Assembly: GCA_022800815.1 (NCBI GenBank)
Contig: JAAWRC010000008.1
Coordinates: 1-64,000, forward strand
Length of the DNA: 64,000 nt
Direction: 5' to 3'
Origin: Lachnospiraceae bacterium
Lineage (GTDB): Bacteria > Bacillota > Clostridia > Lachnospirales > Lachnospiraceae
Under the pieces are notes generated by a model. It had not been told where the DNA came from. It ran no database searches and saw only the letters and a list, made by a program, of their open reading frames with translations. Positions 8,228-16,600 of the stretch are shown here, one piece after another. A program made the translations under genes and the position numbers. Every line of letters begins with the position of its first letter. Position 1 is the first letter of the stretch.

Positions 8228-9505
8228 GTGAGACGGATCATTGTGGTGGGTGGCGGAGCTGCCGGGATGATGGCTGCGATCCAGGCGGCGGGGCCGGGAA
8301 ATTCCGTGCTTCTTCTGGAAAAAAATGAAAAGCTGGGAAAGAAGCTGTATATCACGGGGAAGGGCCGCTGCAACGTGACCAACGACTGTGACGTGGAGAA
8401 TCTCCTGGCACACGTGGTGACCAACCGGAAATTTCTCTACAGCGCCTTTCATGGCTTTTCCAGCCAGGATATGAAGGGCTTTCTCACGGAGCGGGGACTT
8501 AAGTTAAAGACGGAGCGGGGAAACCGGGTGTTCCCGGTGAGCGACCATTCTTCCGACGTGACCGCCTGCCTGGCGAGGGAACTCTCCCGGTGCGGGGTGG
8601 AGGTGCGGCTTGGTGTAACCGTGGAAAAGCTGGTCACGAAGGAGGAAGAGGGAAAAACGGCGGCTTTCGCCGACGGGGAGGGGCTTCCCCATATTGCGGG
8701 AGTCCGCATGGCGGACGGTGTGGTTTACGGGGCGGATGCGGTGATCGTCGCCACGGGAGGGTGCTCCTATCCTTCTACCGGCTCCACTGGGGACGGGCAT
8801 CGGTTTGCGTCGGAGACGGGACACGAGGTGACGGAATGTTTTCCGGCGCTGGTGCCCTTTGTGTCGCCGGACGCCTGGTGCCCGGCGCTGCAGGGCCTGG
8901 CCCTGAAAAATGTGAACGTGGCCATTTACGACGGGAAAAAGAAGCTTTACGAGGAGTTTGGCGAGATGCTCTTCACCCATTTCGGGGTCAGTGGCCCGGC
9001 CATATTGAGCGGGAGCAGCGTGGCGGCAAAGAAGATCCGAAAGAAGCATCTGACGCTCTCCATCGACTTAAAGCCGGCTCTTGCCAGGGAGCAGCTCGAC
9101 AGGCGGATCCTGAAAGACTTTGAAAGCGGGAAGAACAGACAGTTTCGAAACGCACTCTCCGATCTGTATCCCGCAAAGCTGATCCCGGTCATGGTGGAAC
9201 GGAGTCAGATCCCGCCGGAGAAACGGGTCAACGAGATCACCAGGGAGGAGCGTGAGAACTTGATTTCCCTTACAAAGGCGTTCACCCTGACCCTTTCGGG
9301 CCTTCGGGGCTTTGGCGAGGCGATCATCACCCAGGGCGGCGTTTCCGTGAAGGAGTTGGACCCCGCCACCATGGAGTCCAGACGGGTGAGGGGCCTTTAC
9401 TTTGCCGGGGAAGTGCTGGATCTGGACGGAGTGACCGGCGGCTACAATCTCCAGATCGCCTGGTCCACCGGATACGCCGCCGGAAGGGCGGCCGCAGAGG
9501 GATGA
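8228..9505 (+). CDS. NAD(P)/FAD-dependent oxidoreductase, HI0933/BaiN family
   Basis: A flavoprotein of about 425 residues. It starts with a dinucleotide-binding fold (RRIIVVGGGAAGMMAAIQA), followed by the family signature LYITGKGRCNVTND. Further FAD-contact segments are VIVATGGCSYPSTGSTGDGH, and GLYFAGEVLDLDGVTGGYN near the C-terminus. BaiN-type members can reduce bile-acid intermediates in gut clostridia, but most homologues have no known substrate. The GTG start at 8228 is favoured by GGGAGGTGC about 9 bases upstream; an in-frame ATG at 8210 is an alternative. cmk follows after 30 bases. Confidence 0.9.
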   Translation: MRRIIVVGGGAAGMMAAIQAAGPGNSVLLLEKNEKLGKKLYITGKGRCNVTNDCDVENLLAHVVTNRKFLYSAFHGFSSQDMKGFLTERGLKLKTERGNRVFPVSDHSSDVTACLARELSRCGVEVRLGVTVEKLVTKEEEGKTAAFADGEGLPHIAGVRMADGVVYGADAVIVATGGCSYPSTGSTGDGHRFASETGHEVTECFPALVPFVSPDAWCPALQGLALKNVNVAIYDGKKKLYEEFGEMLFTHFGVSGPAILSGSSVAAKKIRKKHLTLSIDLKPALAREQLDRRILKDFESGKNRQFRNALSDLYPAKLIPVMVERSQIPPEKRVNEITREERENLISLTKAFTLTLSGLRGFGEAIITQGGVSVKELDPATMESRRVRGLYFAGEVLDLDGVTGGYNLQIAWSTGYAAGRAAAEG

Positions 9506-9535
9506 CGACGAAAAAGAAAAGCGAGGGACGAAAAC

Positions 9536-10276
9536 ATGAGTGTCAGCATAGCCATTGACGGACCGGCCGGAGCCGGAAAGAGCACCATTGCGAAGCTGGT
9601 GGCGGAAAAGCTTCATATTATTTATGTGGATACCGGGGCCATGTACCGGGCCATGGGGCTTTATTTTCACAGGAAGGGGATTTCGCCTGATGACGAGGCG
9701 GCTATCTGTGCGGCTTGCGGGGAGGCGGACGTTTCCATAGTCTATGAGGGCGGTGCCCAGCAGGTGCTCTTAAACGGGGAAAACGTGACGGGGTGCCTTC
9801 GGACGGAGGAGGCGGGAAAGATGGCTTCCGCAACATCCGGTTACGCCAGGGTGCGTGAAAAGCTGGTGGAGCTTCAGCGGAAGCTGGCAGCGGCAAAGAG
9901 CGTGGTCATGGACGGACGGGACATCGGAACGGTGGTGCTTCCTCAGGCAGACCTGAAAATCTATCTGACGGCCAGCGTGGAGGCCAGGGCGAAGAGGCGA
10001 TATCTGGAATTGACGGGAAAGAACGTTCCCTGCAAAATCGAGGAGATCGCAAGGGATATCGAACAGCGGGATTACCAGGACATGCACCGGGAGAATTCTC
10101 CCTTAAGGAAAGCGGAGGACGCCCTTTATCTCGATTCCTCCGAGATGAGCATCCGGGAAGTGGCGGACGCCATTATAAGTGCGCTGTTCGAAAAGTTGAT
10201 GAGTGAGCGGACGCCGGACCAGAATCTGGAGGGCGCTTTGGAGGAAATTATAAAAAAGGAAAGCGATTTAAGATGA
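9536..10276 (+). CDS. cmk: (d)CMP kinase
   Basis: Phosphorylates CMP and dCMP. The P-loop GPAGAGKST lies at residues 9-17, and the nucleotide-recognition segments VDTGAMYRA and VMDGRDIGTVV are intact. At 246 residues it is about 20-25 longer than the usual enzyme, owing to a charged C-terminal tail (SERTPDQNLEGALEEIIKK). The stop codon overlaps the ispH start by four bases (ATGA), indicating translational coupling. Confidence 0.95.
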   Translation: MSVSIAIDGPAGAGKSTIAKLVAEKLHIIYVDTGAMYRAMGLYFHRKGISPDDEAAICAACGEADVSIVYEGGAQQVLLNGENVTGCLRTEEAGKMASATSGYARVREKLVELQRKLAAAKSVVMDGRDIGTVVLPQADLKIYLTASVEARAKRRYLELTGKNVPCKIEEIARDIEQRDYQDMHRENSPLRKAEDALYLDSSEMSIREVADAIISALFEKLMSERTPDQNLEGALEEIIKKESDLR

Positions 10277-11127
10277 ATGTAATTGTGGCGGAAACCGCCG
10301 GCTTCTGTTTCGGAGTAAGGCGGGCGGTGGACACGGTCTATGAGCAGACGGAGAGGAAGCGGGTGGTTCGTCCCATCTATACCTGTGGCCCCATCATCCA
10401 CAACGAGGAGGTCGTACGGGACCTGGAAAGCCGGGGCGTTTCCGTGCTGGACGAGGAGGAAATAGAAGCGGCAAGCGGCGGAACGGTGATCATTCGCTCC
10501 CACGGCGTCGGTCGGCGGACCTGCGAGCGGCTTGAGGAGCAAGGCTTTCAGATTGTGGACGCCACCTGCCCCTTCGTGAAGAAGATCCACCGGATCGTCC
10601 AGGAGGAATCGGCAAAGGGAAGGACCATCGTGATCATAGGAAATGCCGCACATCCGGAGGTGAAAGGGATCCGGGGCTGGTGTCCTGAACGGGCTTATGT
10701 GGTGGAAACGCCTGAAGAAGCGTCAGAATTGACCCTGTTAGCGGGCACAAAGCTTTGTATTGTGTCACAGACGACATTTAATTACAATAAATTTCAACTT
10801 CTTGTTGAAATAATATTAAAAAAGAGTTATGATAGTATTGTTGTCAATACTATCTGCAGTGCTACCCATGAACGACAGGCTGAAGCAAGGCAGCTGGCCT
10901 CCAAAGTTGATGTGATGTTGGTAATCGGCGGAAAGCATAGTTCCAATACTCAGAAGCTATATGAAATCTGCAGAAGAGAATGCAACAGTACCTACCATAT
11001 ACAGACCGTCAGGGACCTGGACCCCAGGTGGCTGGAGGGAAAACGAAGCGTAGGTATTACAGCGGGTGCATCCACCCCGAATCATATCATAGAGGAGGTT
11101 CACACGAATGTCAGAATTAAGTTTTGA
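10273..11127 (+). CDS. ispH: 4-hydroxy-3-methylbut-2-enyl diphosphate reductase IspH
   Basis: The last enzyme of the MEP isoprenoid pathway, a [4Fe-4S] protein; 284 residues. The cluster cysteines are visible as AGFCFGVRRAV (C12), VDATCPFVKK and NTICSATHERQ. The stretch from about 10740 to 10990 uses strongly AT-rich codons unlike the rest of the gene, although the protein motif there is the normal one; it contains a promoter-like sequence for rpsA. The gene overlaps cmk by 4 bp and rpsA by 20 bp. In many clostridia ispH and rpsA are fused into one protein; here they are separate overlapping genes. Confidence 0.96.
   Translation: MNVIVAETAGFCFGVRRAVDTVYEQTERKRVVRPIYTCGPIIHNEEVVRDLESRGVSVLDEEEIEAASGGTVIIRSHGVGRRTCERLEEQGFQIVDATCPFVKKIHRIVQEESAKGRTIVIIGNAAHPEVKGIRGWCPERAYVVETPEEASELTLLAGTKLCIVSQTTFNYNKFQLLVEIILKKSYDSIVVNTICSATHERQAEARQLASKVDVMLVIGGKHSSNTQKLYEICRRECNSTYHIQTVRDLDPRWLEGKRSVGITAGASTPNHIIEEVHTNVRIKF
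10791..10851 (+). promoter_or_regulatory. Internal promoter in ispH for rpsA, flanked by inverted repeats
   Basis: TTGAAA (10805-10810), a 17-base spacer, and TATGAT (10828-10833). An 8-bp perfect inverted repeat (10791-10798 with 10804-10811) overlaps the -35 box. A 7-bp perfect inverted repeat, AGTATTG-N4-CAATACT (10834-10851), sits at the expected start point. The local AT-rich codon choice fits constraint by this signal. It would give rpsA an independent transcript with a leader of about 270 bases. Confidence 0.65.
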
Positions 11128-12247
11128 GCAGCTGTTGGAGGAATCGTTAAAGACGATAAGGACGGGAGAGGTAGTCACTGGTACGGTCATCGACGTGAAA
11201 GATGACGAGATCATCTTAAATATAGGTTACAAGTCCGACGGTATTATCAGTAAAAATGAGTATACCAATGACTCTTCCGTGAATCTGACGAACGTCGTCC
11301 AGGTGGGTGACGAGATGGAAGCCAAAGTGCTCAAAGTCAATGATGGTGAGGGACAGGTTCTTCTGTCTTACAAGAGATTGGCCGTTGACCGTGGAAACAA
11401 GCGTCTGGAGGAGGCCTTCAACAACGAGGAAGTCCTGGCGGCGAAGGTGGTTCAGGTTTTGGACGGGGGCTTAAGCGTCAACGTGGAGGGAGCCAGGGTG
11501 TTTATTCCGGCCAGCCTCGTTTCGGATTCTTATGAGAAGAATCTGGAGAAATATGCGGATCAGGAGATTGAGTTCGTTATCACGGAATTCAATCCCAGGA
11601 AGAGACGGGTCATTGGAAACCGCAAGCAGCTTCTGCTGGCCAGGAAGGCTGAGATGCAGAAGGCGCTTTTCGAACGGATTGAGATTGGGCAGGTCGTGGA
11701 AGGTGTCGTGAAGAACATTACGGATTTCGGTGCCTTCATTGATCTGGGCGGTGCGGACGGATTGCTCCACATTTCCGAGATGTCCTGGGGCCGGGTGGAA
11801 AATCCGAAGAAGGTGTTCAAGGTCGGTGAGGAGATCCGGGCCTTTATCAAAGACATCAACGGCGATAAGATTGCCCTGAGCCTTAAGTTTCCTGATGAGA
11901 ATCCCTGGGTGATGGCTTCTGACAATTATGCGGTGGGCAATGTCGTATCTGGCCGCGTGGCGAGGATGACGGATTTTGGTGCCTTCGTGGAGTTGGAGCC
12001 GGGAATCGACGCCCTGCTTCATGTATCCCAGATTTCCAGACAACATGTGGAGAAGCCCTCCGACGTGCTCTCCATCGGACAGGAGATCGAGGCGAAGGTC
12101 GTGGATTTTAACGGCGAGGACAAGAAGATCAGTCTCAGCATGAAGGCCCTGGAGGCCTTGGAGGCCCCGCTTGAGGTGCCTGCGGAGGAGGTCGAGGTGT
12201 CTGCAGAAGGAATTCCAGAGACGTCTGCCGGGGATGCGGAGGAATAA
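11108..12247 (+). CDS. rpsA: 30S ribosomal protein S1 (four S1 domains)
   Basis: An RNA-binding protein of 379 residues with four consecutive OB-fold S1 domains, at about 17-88, 105-170, 190-260 and 275-345. The third and fourth are the best conserved (VVKNITDFGAFIDLGGADGLLH, VARMTDFGAFVELEPGIDALLH). A short acidic tail rich in Glu follows. The four-domain form is typical of Firmicutes and is shorter than the six-domain enterobacterial S1. The ATG at 11108 has GAGGAGGTT upstream, inside the end of ispH. Confidence 0.94.
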   Translation: MSELSFEQLLEESLKTIRTGEVVTGTVIDVKDDEIILNIGYKSDGIISKNEYTNDSSVNLTNVVQVGDEMEAKVLKVNDGEGQVLLSYKRLAVDRGNKRLEEAFNNEEVLAAKVVQVLDGGLSVNVEGARVFIPASLVSDSYEKNLEKYADQEIEFVITEFNPRKRRVIGNRKQLLLARKAEMQKALFERIEIGQVVEGVVKNITDFGAFIDLGGADGLLHISEMSWGRVENPKKVFKVGEEIRAFIKDINGDKIALSLKFPDENPWVMASDNYAVGNVVSGRVARMTDFGAFVELEPGIDALLHVSQISRQHVEKPSDVLSIGQEIEAKVVDFNGEDKKISLSMKALEALEAPLEVPAEEVEVSAEGIPETSAGDAEE

Positions 12248-12271
12248 AAGAGATAAGAGGTAGAAGAGATG

Positions 12272-12302
12272 ACGCCTTTGGAGGGTTCCGAAGGCGTTTT
12301 CT
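12272..12302 (+). terminator. Intrinsic terminator of the cmk-ispH-rpsA unit
   Basis: ACGCCTTTGGA (12272-12282) pairs with TCCGAAGGCGT (12287-12297) around a GGGT loop, 11 bp with one wobble, followed by TTTTCT. Confidence 0.8.
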
Positions 12303-12322
12303 AATGCACGGAGGTTCAGGAG

Positions 12323-12802
12323 CTAGTTCAGGATCCCTCTGTATTCCTGAAGCAGTTCCTTTGCGGCCGGGTTGATGATCAGGGAACCAGTCTCCATGTC
12401 AAAGGCGGCGATCCTGGCCTGGCAGTAGCCGTTTTTATAATAACCGTAACCGCGGTAGTAGCGGAAGCGGCGAATCTTCCGGCGTACATGTTCCGGGATT
12501 TTCTGTTCGCTGATGAAGACACCCGTGATATAGGTGTAGATATGGCTGACGGGCGGGGAAGAGCGGCCGTTTCGGACCATCTGAGGTTCGATCAGGGTGA
12601 CGGTCTGTTCCATAAAATGATCTAGGTCATTTTGGGACAGGGTTAGGGTGCTGCGAATAAACGCATGCTCGAAACAGTGATAGTGGGCGTAGGAAGCGTA
12701 TGCGTCATAGATGGTATCCCCCAGCTGATAGGGACAGAGCAGCTCGTGGTCTCCGGCGTAATATATCATAAGCCTTCTTAAAAGGTCTCGAGGTTCTCGC
12801 AT
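12323..12802 (-). CDS. Conserved hypothetical protein, Tyr/Arg-rich
   Basis: A 159-residue protein I do not recognise. It is rich in aromatic residues, with a central basic segment HVRRKIRRFRYYRGYGYYKNG. No signal peptide, membrane helix or known catalytic motif is visible. The start at 12802 has CAGGAG 6 bases upstream; an open frame extends further 5' without a good ribosome site. It lies just downstream of, and on the same strand as, the exonuclease gene, with a 76-base gap, so it may be co-transcribed. The neighbouring rpsA terminator is convergent. Confidence 0.7.
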   Translation of the reverse strand: MREPRDLLRRLMIYYAGDHELLCPYQLGDTIYDAYASYAHYHCFEHAFIRSTLTLSQNDLDHFMEQTVTLIEPQMVRNGRSSPPVSHIYTYITGVFISEQKIPEHVRRKIRRFRYYRGYGYYKNGYCQARIAAFDMETGSLIINPAAKELLQEYRGILN

Positions 12803-12878
12803 AAAATACTCCTGAATGATGAGGATACAATGTACTAAGATCGACAAAAAACGACATCGAACAGATAAAAGCATATCA

Positions 12879-13949
12879 TTATTTGGAGAGAGTTGCAAGG
12901 AGAAACTGTTTTAAAAAGGCGGAATCCAAAAAGAGCCCTTTCGAGTATTCTGCATAAGGGGGATTTTTTCCGTATTCCGGATAGAAGAGCGGAAGGTCCG
13001 TCTGAATGCCCTTGGGCAGGGGAACAAAGAGACCGTCACGCTTCTGATAGCAGGTCCTGGCTGTGGCCTTTTTCCGGTGGGAGGGGTCCACAAAGGCGGC
13101 GACGCTTTTGTGGATGGCCTCATCCTCCTCCGGAAGATAGCAGTAATCGGCGTAATTGCTGAAAAAATATTTCAGGGTTCCCCGAAAAAGGGGAATGCGA
13201 AGGAAGAGGGCAGACTCCCGGCAGGAGATCCGGCAGTCCCCGGAGGAGAGCTCGCAGGGGAAGGGCAGGCTGGCGCAGTCGCTCCTGCAGGTGACGAGGA
13301 GCTCCCGGGCCCCTGACAGTTCCTCCGATTTCGGCAGGAAGCCGCCGCAGAAGAAATCCCGGCAGGAGAGGAGGGAGAGCAGGGAGGGAAGGCCCTTGAC
13401 ATCCTCCTCGTTGTGGAGCAGGAGGGCATCGCAAAGAGCGGTCTCACCGGTGCGCAGGTACTGTCGGTAAAAGCGGATCAGCTGCCCGCCGTCGTAAGGG
13501 TCCTTTCTGCCAGTTCCGAGAAAGGCCTCCAGAGTTTTCTGGCGGCAGTCTGCAAGGCCGAGCAGTTTTTTCAGAGGCCTAATCTCCCGATAAAGGTCGA
13601 GACTTTCCGGAAAACGGCGGGGAACGGGCGTGTGATGTCTTTCTGCCCGTTCCCTCAAAAAGGGCAGGTCGAAAGTGCTGCCGTTGAAATGTACCAGCAG
13701 GTCGAAGCGGGAGGCGAACAGGAAGAAGTGGATGAGAAGCTCTTCCTCCGCCCCGGCGGAATCGGCGAACCACTGCTTCACGTGCCAGTCGCCGTCTCTC
13801 AGATAGACGCAACCGATCAGATAGACCATGTCCCTCCGGGGGGAGAGGCCCGTGGTCTCGATGTCAAAAAATAAAAGATCTTCCGGGTTGCCAAGGCGGG
13901 ACAGGTCGTATGTGATTGTGCAGGAGAATGCTTTTGTAATGGTTTTCAT
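12879..13949 (-). CDS. RNase H-fold 3'-5' exonuclease-like protein (YprB type)
   Basis: A 356-residue protein with a DEDD-type exonuclease domain. ExoI is LLFFDIETTGLSP (about 24-36), ExoII is LLVHFNGSTFDLPFLRERAERH (about 105-126), and the last acidic motif is ALLLHNEEDVKGL (about 190-202). This is the YprB-like family seen in Firmicutes, thought to act on DNA or RNA ends. The C-terminal 140 residues show no motif I know. The start codon is only six bases downstream of a consensus -10 box on the same strand, so the main transcript may be leaderless. Confidence 0.85.
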   Translation of the reverse strand: MKTITKAFSCTITYDLSRLGNPEDLLFFDIETTGLSPRRDMVYLIGCVYLRDGDWHVKQWFADSAGAEEELLIHFFLFASRFDLLVHFNGSTFDLPFLRERAERHHTPVPRRFPESLDLYREIRPLKKLLGLADCRQKTLEAFLGTGRKDPYDGGQLIRFYRQYLRTGETALCDALLLHNEEDVKGLPSLLSLLSCRDFFCGGFLPKSEELSGARELLVTCRSDCASLPFPCELSSGDCRISCRESALFLRIPLFRGTLKYFFSNYADYCYLPEEDEAIHKSVAAFVDPSHRKKATARTCYQKRDGLFVPLPKGIQTDLPLFYPEYGKNPPYAEYSKGLFLDSAFLKQFLLATLSK

Positions 13950-13955
13950 GTCCCC

Positions 13956-13984
13956 ATTATAAAAGGATTTTCTGTTTCTGTCAA
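13956..13984 (-). promoter_or_regulatory. Consensus promoter abutting the exonuclease start codon
   Basis: On the minus strand TTGACA (13984-13979), a 17-base spacer and TATAAT (13961-13956) are perfect consensus boxes. The predicted transcription start falls on or next to the ATG at 13949, implying a leaderless mRNA. Confidence 0.8.
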
Positions 13985-14015
13985 GATAAAAACAGAACAC
14001 CTGTGCGAAAAAAAC

Positions 14016-14044
14016 TTGCCACGAGGGAAGAATTGTGCTACACT
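14016..14044 (+). promoter_or_regulatory. Promoter of ruvA
   Basis: TTGCCA (14016-14021), a 17-base spacer and TACACT (14039-14044). It lies divergently behind the exonuclease promoter, 32 bases apart, so a bound regulator or polymerase could affect both. I see no LexA box of the Firmicutes type (GAAC-N4-GTTC) between them. Confidence 0.6.
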
Positions 14045-14074
14045 GTTTTAAGAGAACGGGGGAGACGAGAAACG

Positions 14075-14686
14075 ATGATTTCATATATTAAGGGAAGACT
14101 GTACGAAATTTACGGGGAATCCCTGGTCGTGGAGACCGGCGGGATCGGGTATCAGATCCAGGTGCCTCTCTCCATGCTGCAGGAGGCTTCCGTCGGGCGG
14201 GAGATCCAGGTTTACACCTATCTCTCGGTGGGACAGGACCAGATTCCGAAGCTGTATGGGTTTGCCGCAAGGGAGGATCTGGAGGTGTTTAAACTTTTGC
14301 TCGGAGTGAGCGGGATCGGCCCCAAGGGCGCCGTCGGCATTTTGTCGGTCCTCTCCCCGGACGATCTGCGGTTTGCGGTTCTTGCGGAGGATGCGAAGAG
14401 TATCGCCAGGGCGCCGGGGATTGGCCTCAAGACGGCGAAAAAGCTGATTTTGGAGCTTAAGGACAAGTTTAACCTGGAGGATGCTTTTGAGTTAAAGCGG
14501 GAACACGGCGAGAGCCGGGCGGAGGCGGCTTCCCAGGACGGAAAGGGTGAGGCGGTGCAGGCCCTGGCGGCTCTCGGATATGGCGCCTCGGAGGCCTTAA
14601 AGGCGGTGAATGCCGTGGAAGGCGCCGGGGAACTCACGGTGGAGGAGCTTTTGAAGGCGGCACTTAAGCGGATGGCCCGGTTTTGA
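14075..14686 (+). CDS. ruvA: Holliday junction branch migration protein RuvA
   Basis: The tetrameric DNA-binding partner of RuvB in branch migration; 203 residues, normal length. N-terminal OB fold (MISYIKGRLYEIYGESLVVE), two central helix-hairpin-helix motifs (LLGVSGIGPKGAVGILSVL and RAPGIGLKTAKKLILELKD), and a C-terminal RuvB-contact domain (VQALAALGYGASEALKAV). The ATG at 14075 is chosen over longer frames because the protein start matches the family. A mobile repeat element separates it from ruvB. Confidence 0.96.
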   Translation: MISYIKGRLYEIYGESLVVETGGIGYQIQVPLSMLQEASVGREIQVYTYLSVGQDQIPKLYGFAAREDLEVFKLLLGVSGIGPKGAVGILSVLSPDDLRFAVLAEDAKSIARAPGIGLKTAKKLILELKDKFNLEDAFELKREHGESRAEAASQDGKGEAVQALAALGYGASEALKAVNAVEGAGELTVEELLKAALKRMARF

Positions 14687-14718
14687 GGGAGGCGAACGCC
14701 GTCTCGGTTTTGAAGGCG

Positions 14719-14955
14719 GGATTCTTATATAGGCAATTGTGAAACCGCAAAACCATGGAAAGGATTCTGACAATTGTATCCTGGAAAAGCCCTCTGCGCC
14801 ATGGAAACGAGACCATGGAAAGCAGGAGGGCCCATGCCCGACCGCTTTCCGTGCTTATGGGCTCGTTGGAATGGTTGGCGCAGCAGGCTTTGGATGGATC
14901 AATTGTCAGAATCCACTCAGCAATTCTACGTTTCGCAATTGCCTAGGATTCTTAT
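14719..14955. mobile_element. MITE-like inverted-repeat element between ruvA and ruvB, with 10-bp target duplication
   Basis: The element core is about 14729-14945 (217 bp). The outer inverted repeats AGGCAATTGTGAAAC (14731-14745) and GTTTCGCAATTGCCT (14930-14944) pair at 14 of 15 positions. An inner perfect 15-bp inverted repeat lies at 14762-14776 and 14900-14914. Direct repeats GGATTCTTAT flank the core at 14719-14728 and 14946-14955, as expected of a target-site duplication. There is no transposase gene inside. A second copy, inverted, lies at 50759-50976 and a short derivative at 1874-1939. As an insertion in the ruvAB unit it may change coupling or add a hairpin to the mRNA. Confidence 0.85.
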
Positions 14956-14977
14956 TTGAGAAAGGAAACGAAAGTCC

Positions 14978-16000
14978 ATGGAAAAGCGGGTGATCAACAC
15001 GGAATTTACCAGGGAGGATCAGGGCGTGGAGAATCATCTGCGCCCCCGGTCCCTGGACGAGTATATTGGACAGCAGAAGGCGAAGGACATGCTGCGGGTA
15101 TACATCGATGCGGCCAGGTCCAGGGGGGAAGCCCTGGACCACGTGCTTTTTTACGGACCGCCCGGGCTTGGAAAGACGACCCTTGCCGGAATTTTGGCCC
15201 ACGAGATGGGATCGGAGCTCAAGATCACGGCGGGGCCGGCCATCGAGAAACCGGGGGAGATGGCGGCGATCCTCAACAATCTGAATGACGGGGATATTCT
15301 GTTCGTGGACGAGATCCACCGGCTGAACCGGCAGGTGGAAGAGGTGCTCTATCCGGCCATGGAGGACTATGCCATTGACATTGTGATCGGAAAGGGCGCC
15401 TCGGCCCGTTCAATTCGGCTGGATCTCCCGCACTTCACTCTTGTGGGCGCCACCACCAGGGCGGGACTTTTGACGGCGCCCCTGCGGGACAGGTTCGGAG
15501 TCGTCCATCATCTGGAATTTTATACGGAGGAGGAGCTTCTTGCCATCGTCATGCGCTCCGCCTCGGTTCTTCAGGTGGAGATCGAGGAGGAGGGGGGCAG
15601 GCAGATCGCATCCCGTTCCCGGGGAACTCCCCGTCTGGCCAATCGTTTTTTGAAACGGGTGCGGGACTTTGCCCAGGTTCGCTATGACGGCGTGATCACG
15701 AAGCAGGTGGCCTCGGACGCCCTGGACCTCCTTGACGTGGACAGCCTGGGGTTAGACTACACGGACCGGAGGATTCTTCTCACCATGATGGAAAAATTCG
15801 GCGGCGGCCCGGTGGGGCTGGAAACCTTGGCGGCGGCTCTGTCGGAGGACGTGGGGACTTTGGAGGATGTTTATGAGCCGTACCTGTTAAAAAACGGCTT
15901 TATCAACCGGACTCCCAGGGGCCGGACGGCCACCAGGCAGGCATATCGTCATCTTGGGATCGCCTTTCCTTACGAATCTGGTGGTGAAAATGAAGCCTGA
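14978..16000 (+). CDS. ruvB: Holliday junction DNA helicase RuvB
   Basis: The AAA+ motor of branch migration; 340 residues. Signatures are [11 protein letters not shown], Walker [11 protein letters not shown] (about 62-71), Walker [15 protein letters not shown], sensor 1 LVGATTRAG, the arginine-finger region and the C-terminal winged helix ([23 protein letters not shown]). It is separated from ruvA by 291 bases holding the mobile element. The start has GAGAAAGGAAACG upstream. Confidence 0.97.
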   Translation: MEKRVINTEFTREDQGVENHLRPRSLDEYIGQQKAKDMLRVYIDAARSRGEALDHVLFYGPPGLGKTTLAGILAHEMGSELKITAGPAIEKPGEMAAILNNLNDGDILFVDEIHRLNRQVEEVLYPAMEDYAIDIVIGKGASARSIRLDLPHFTLVGATTRAGLLTAPLRDRFGVVHHLEFYTEEELLAIVMRSASVLQVEIEEEGGRQIASRSRGTPRLANRFLKRVRDFAQVRYDGVITKQVASDALDLLDVDSLGLDYTDRRILLTMMEKFGGGPVGLETLAAALSEDVGTLEDVYEPYLLKNGFINRTPRGRTATRQAYRHLGIAFPYESGGENEA

Positions 16001-16045
16001 TACTATATCTTGTGTGTTTTTCTCCGGCGGTTGGATATTTCCTGG

Positions 16046-16074
16046 TTGTTTTTTGTGGGAAATCCCTTTATAAT
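16046..16074 (+). promoter_or_regulatory. Promoter of zapA
   Basis: TTGTTT (16046-16051), a 17-base spacer and a perfect TATAAT (16069-16074), 85 bases before the zapA start. Confidence 0.6.
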
Positions 16075-16158
16075 AGGACTAGGAATGTCCAGAACAAGTA
16101 CATAAGTGTGATCGTCTGCGGATCTGTCTGTGAGCGGTGGCACATAAGGAGAAACGGA

Positions 16159-16509
16159 ATGAGTTCCAGGAATTATACAGATGTGATCATTGCCGGAAAA
16201 GTATATACGTTGGGCGGTTACGAGAGTGAAGAATATCTGCAGAAGGTGGCCGGTTACCTGAATGGAAAGAATGCGGAGCTTCGGCGAATCGACGGTTTTC
16301 TGCGTCAACCCCAGGATTATCAGAACGTGATGCTTCAGCTTAACGTGGCGGACGATTATTTCAAGGCCATGGGGAGGCTTTCCGAGCTGGAGGCGCAGAC
16401 GGAAACGCAGGCCAATGAGATCTACAGCCTGAAGCACCAGCTGGTGACGGTTCAGCTCAGGCTGGAGGAGATGAAGCGGGAGCTGGAAGAGAGAGAACAG
16501 AAAAGATAA
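16159..16509 (+). CDS. zapA: Cell division protein ZapA
   Basis: A 116-residue FtsZ-ring associated protein. The N-terminal ZapA head (DVIIAGKVYTLGGYESEEYLQKVAGYLN) is followed by a long coiled coil from about residue 60 (LSELEAQTETQANEIYSLKHQL to the Glu/Lys-rich end). The start at 16159 matches the family and has AAGGAG nearby; an upstream extension in the open frame is not protein-like. It lies next to ruvAB and the U32 peptidase gene, a conserved clostridial order. Confidence 0.88.
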   Translation: MSSRNYTDVIIAGKVYTLGGYESEEYLQKVAGYLNGKNAELRRIDGFLRQPQDYQNVMLQLNVADDYFKAMGRLSELEAQTETQANEIYSLKHQLVTVQLRLEEMKRELEEREQKR

Positions 16510-16600
16510 AGGTCGGGGGGCGGCGTTTTGGGCGGGCCCCCTTTCCATGTGCGGGGGTACTGAAAGAAAATTGCCGTGCGGCGGGAGCAGAGAGGAGCGT

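Noticed and set aside
14739-14993. Short open frames inside the element between ruvA and ruvB
   Set aside because: They span inverted repeats, have no ribosome sites and differ between copies of the element; treated as non-coding.
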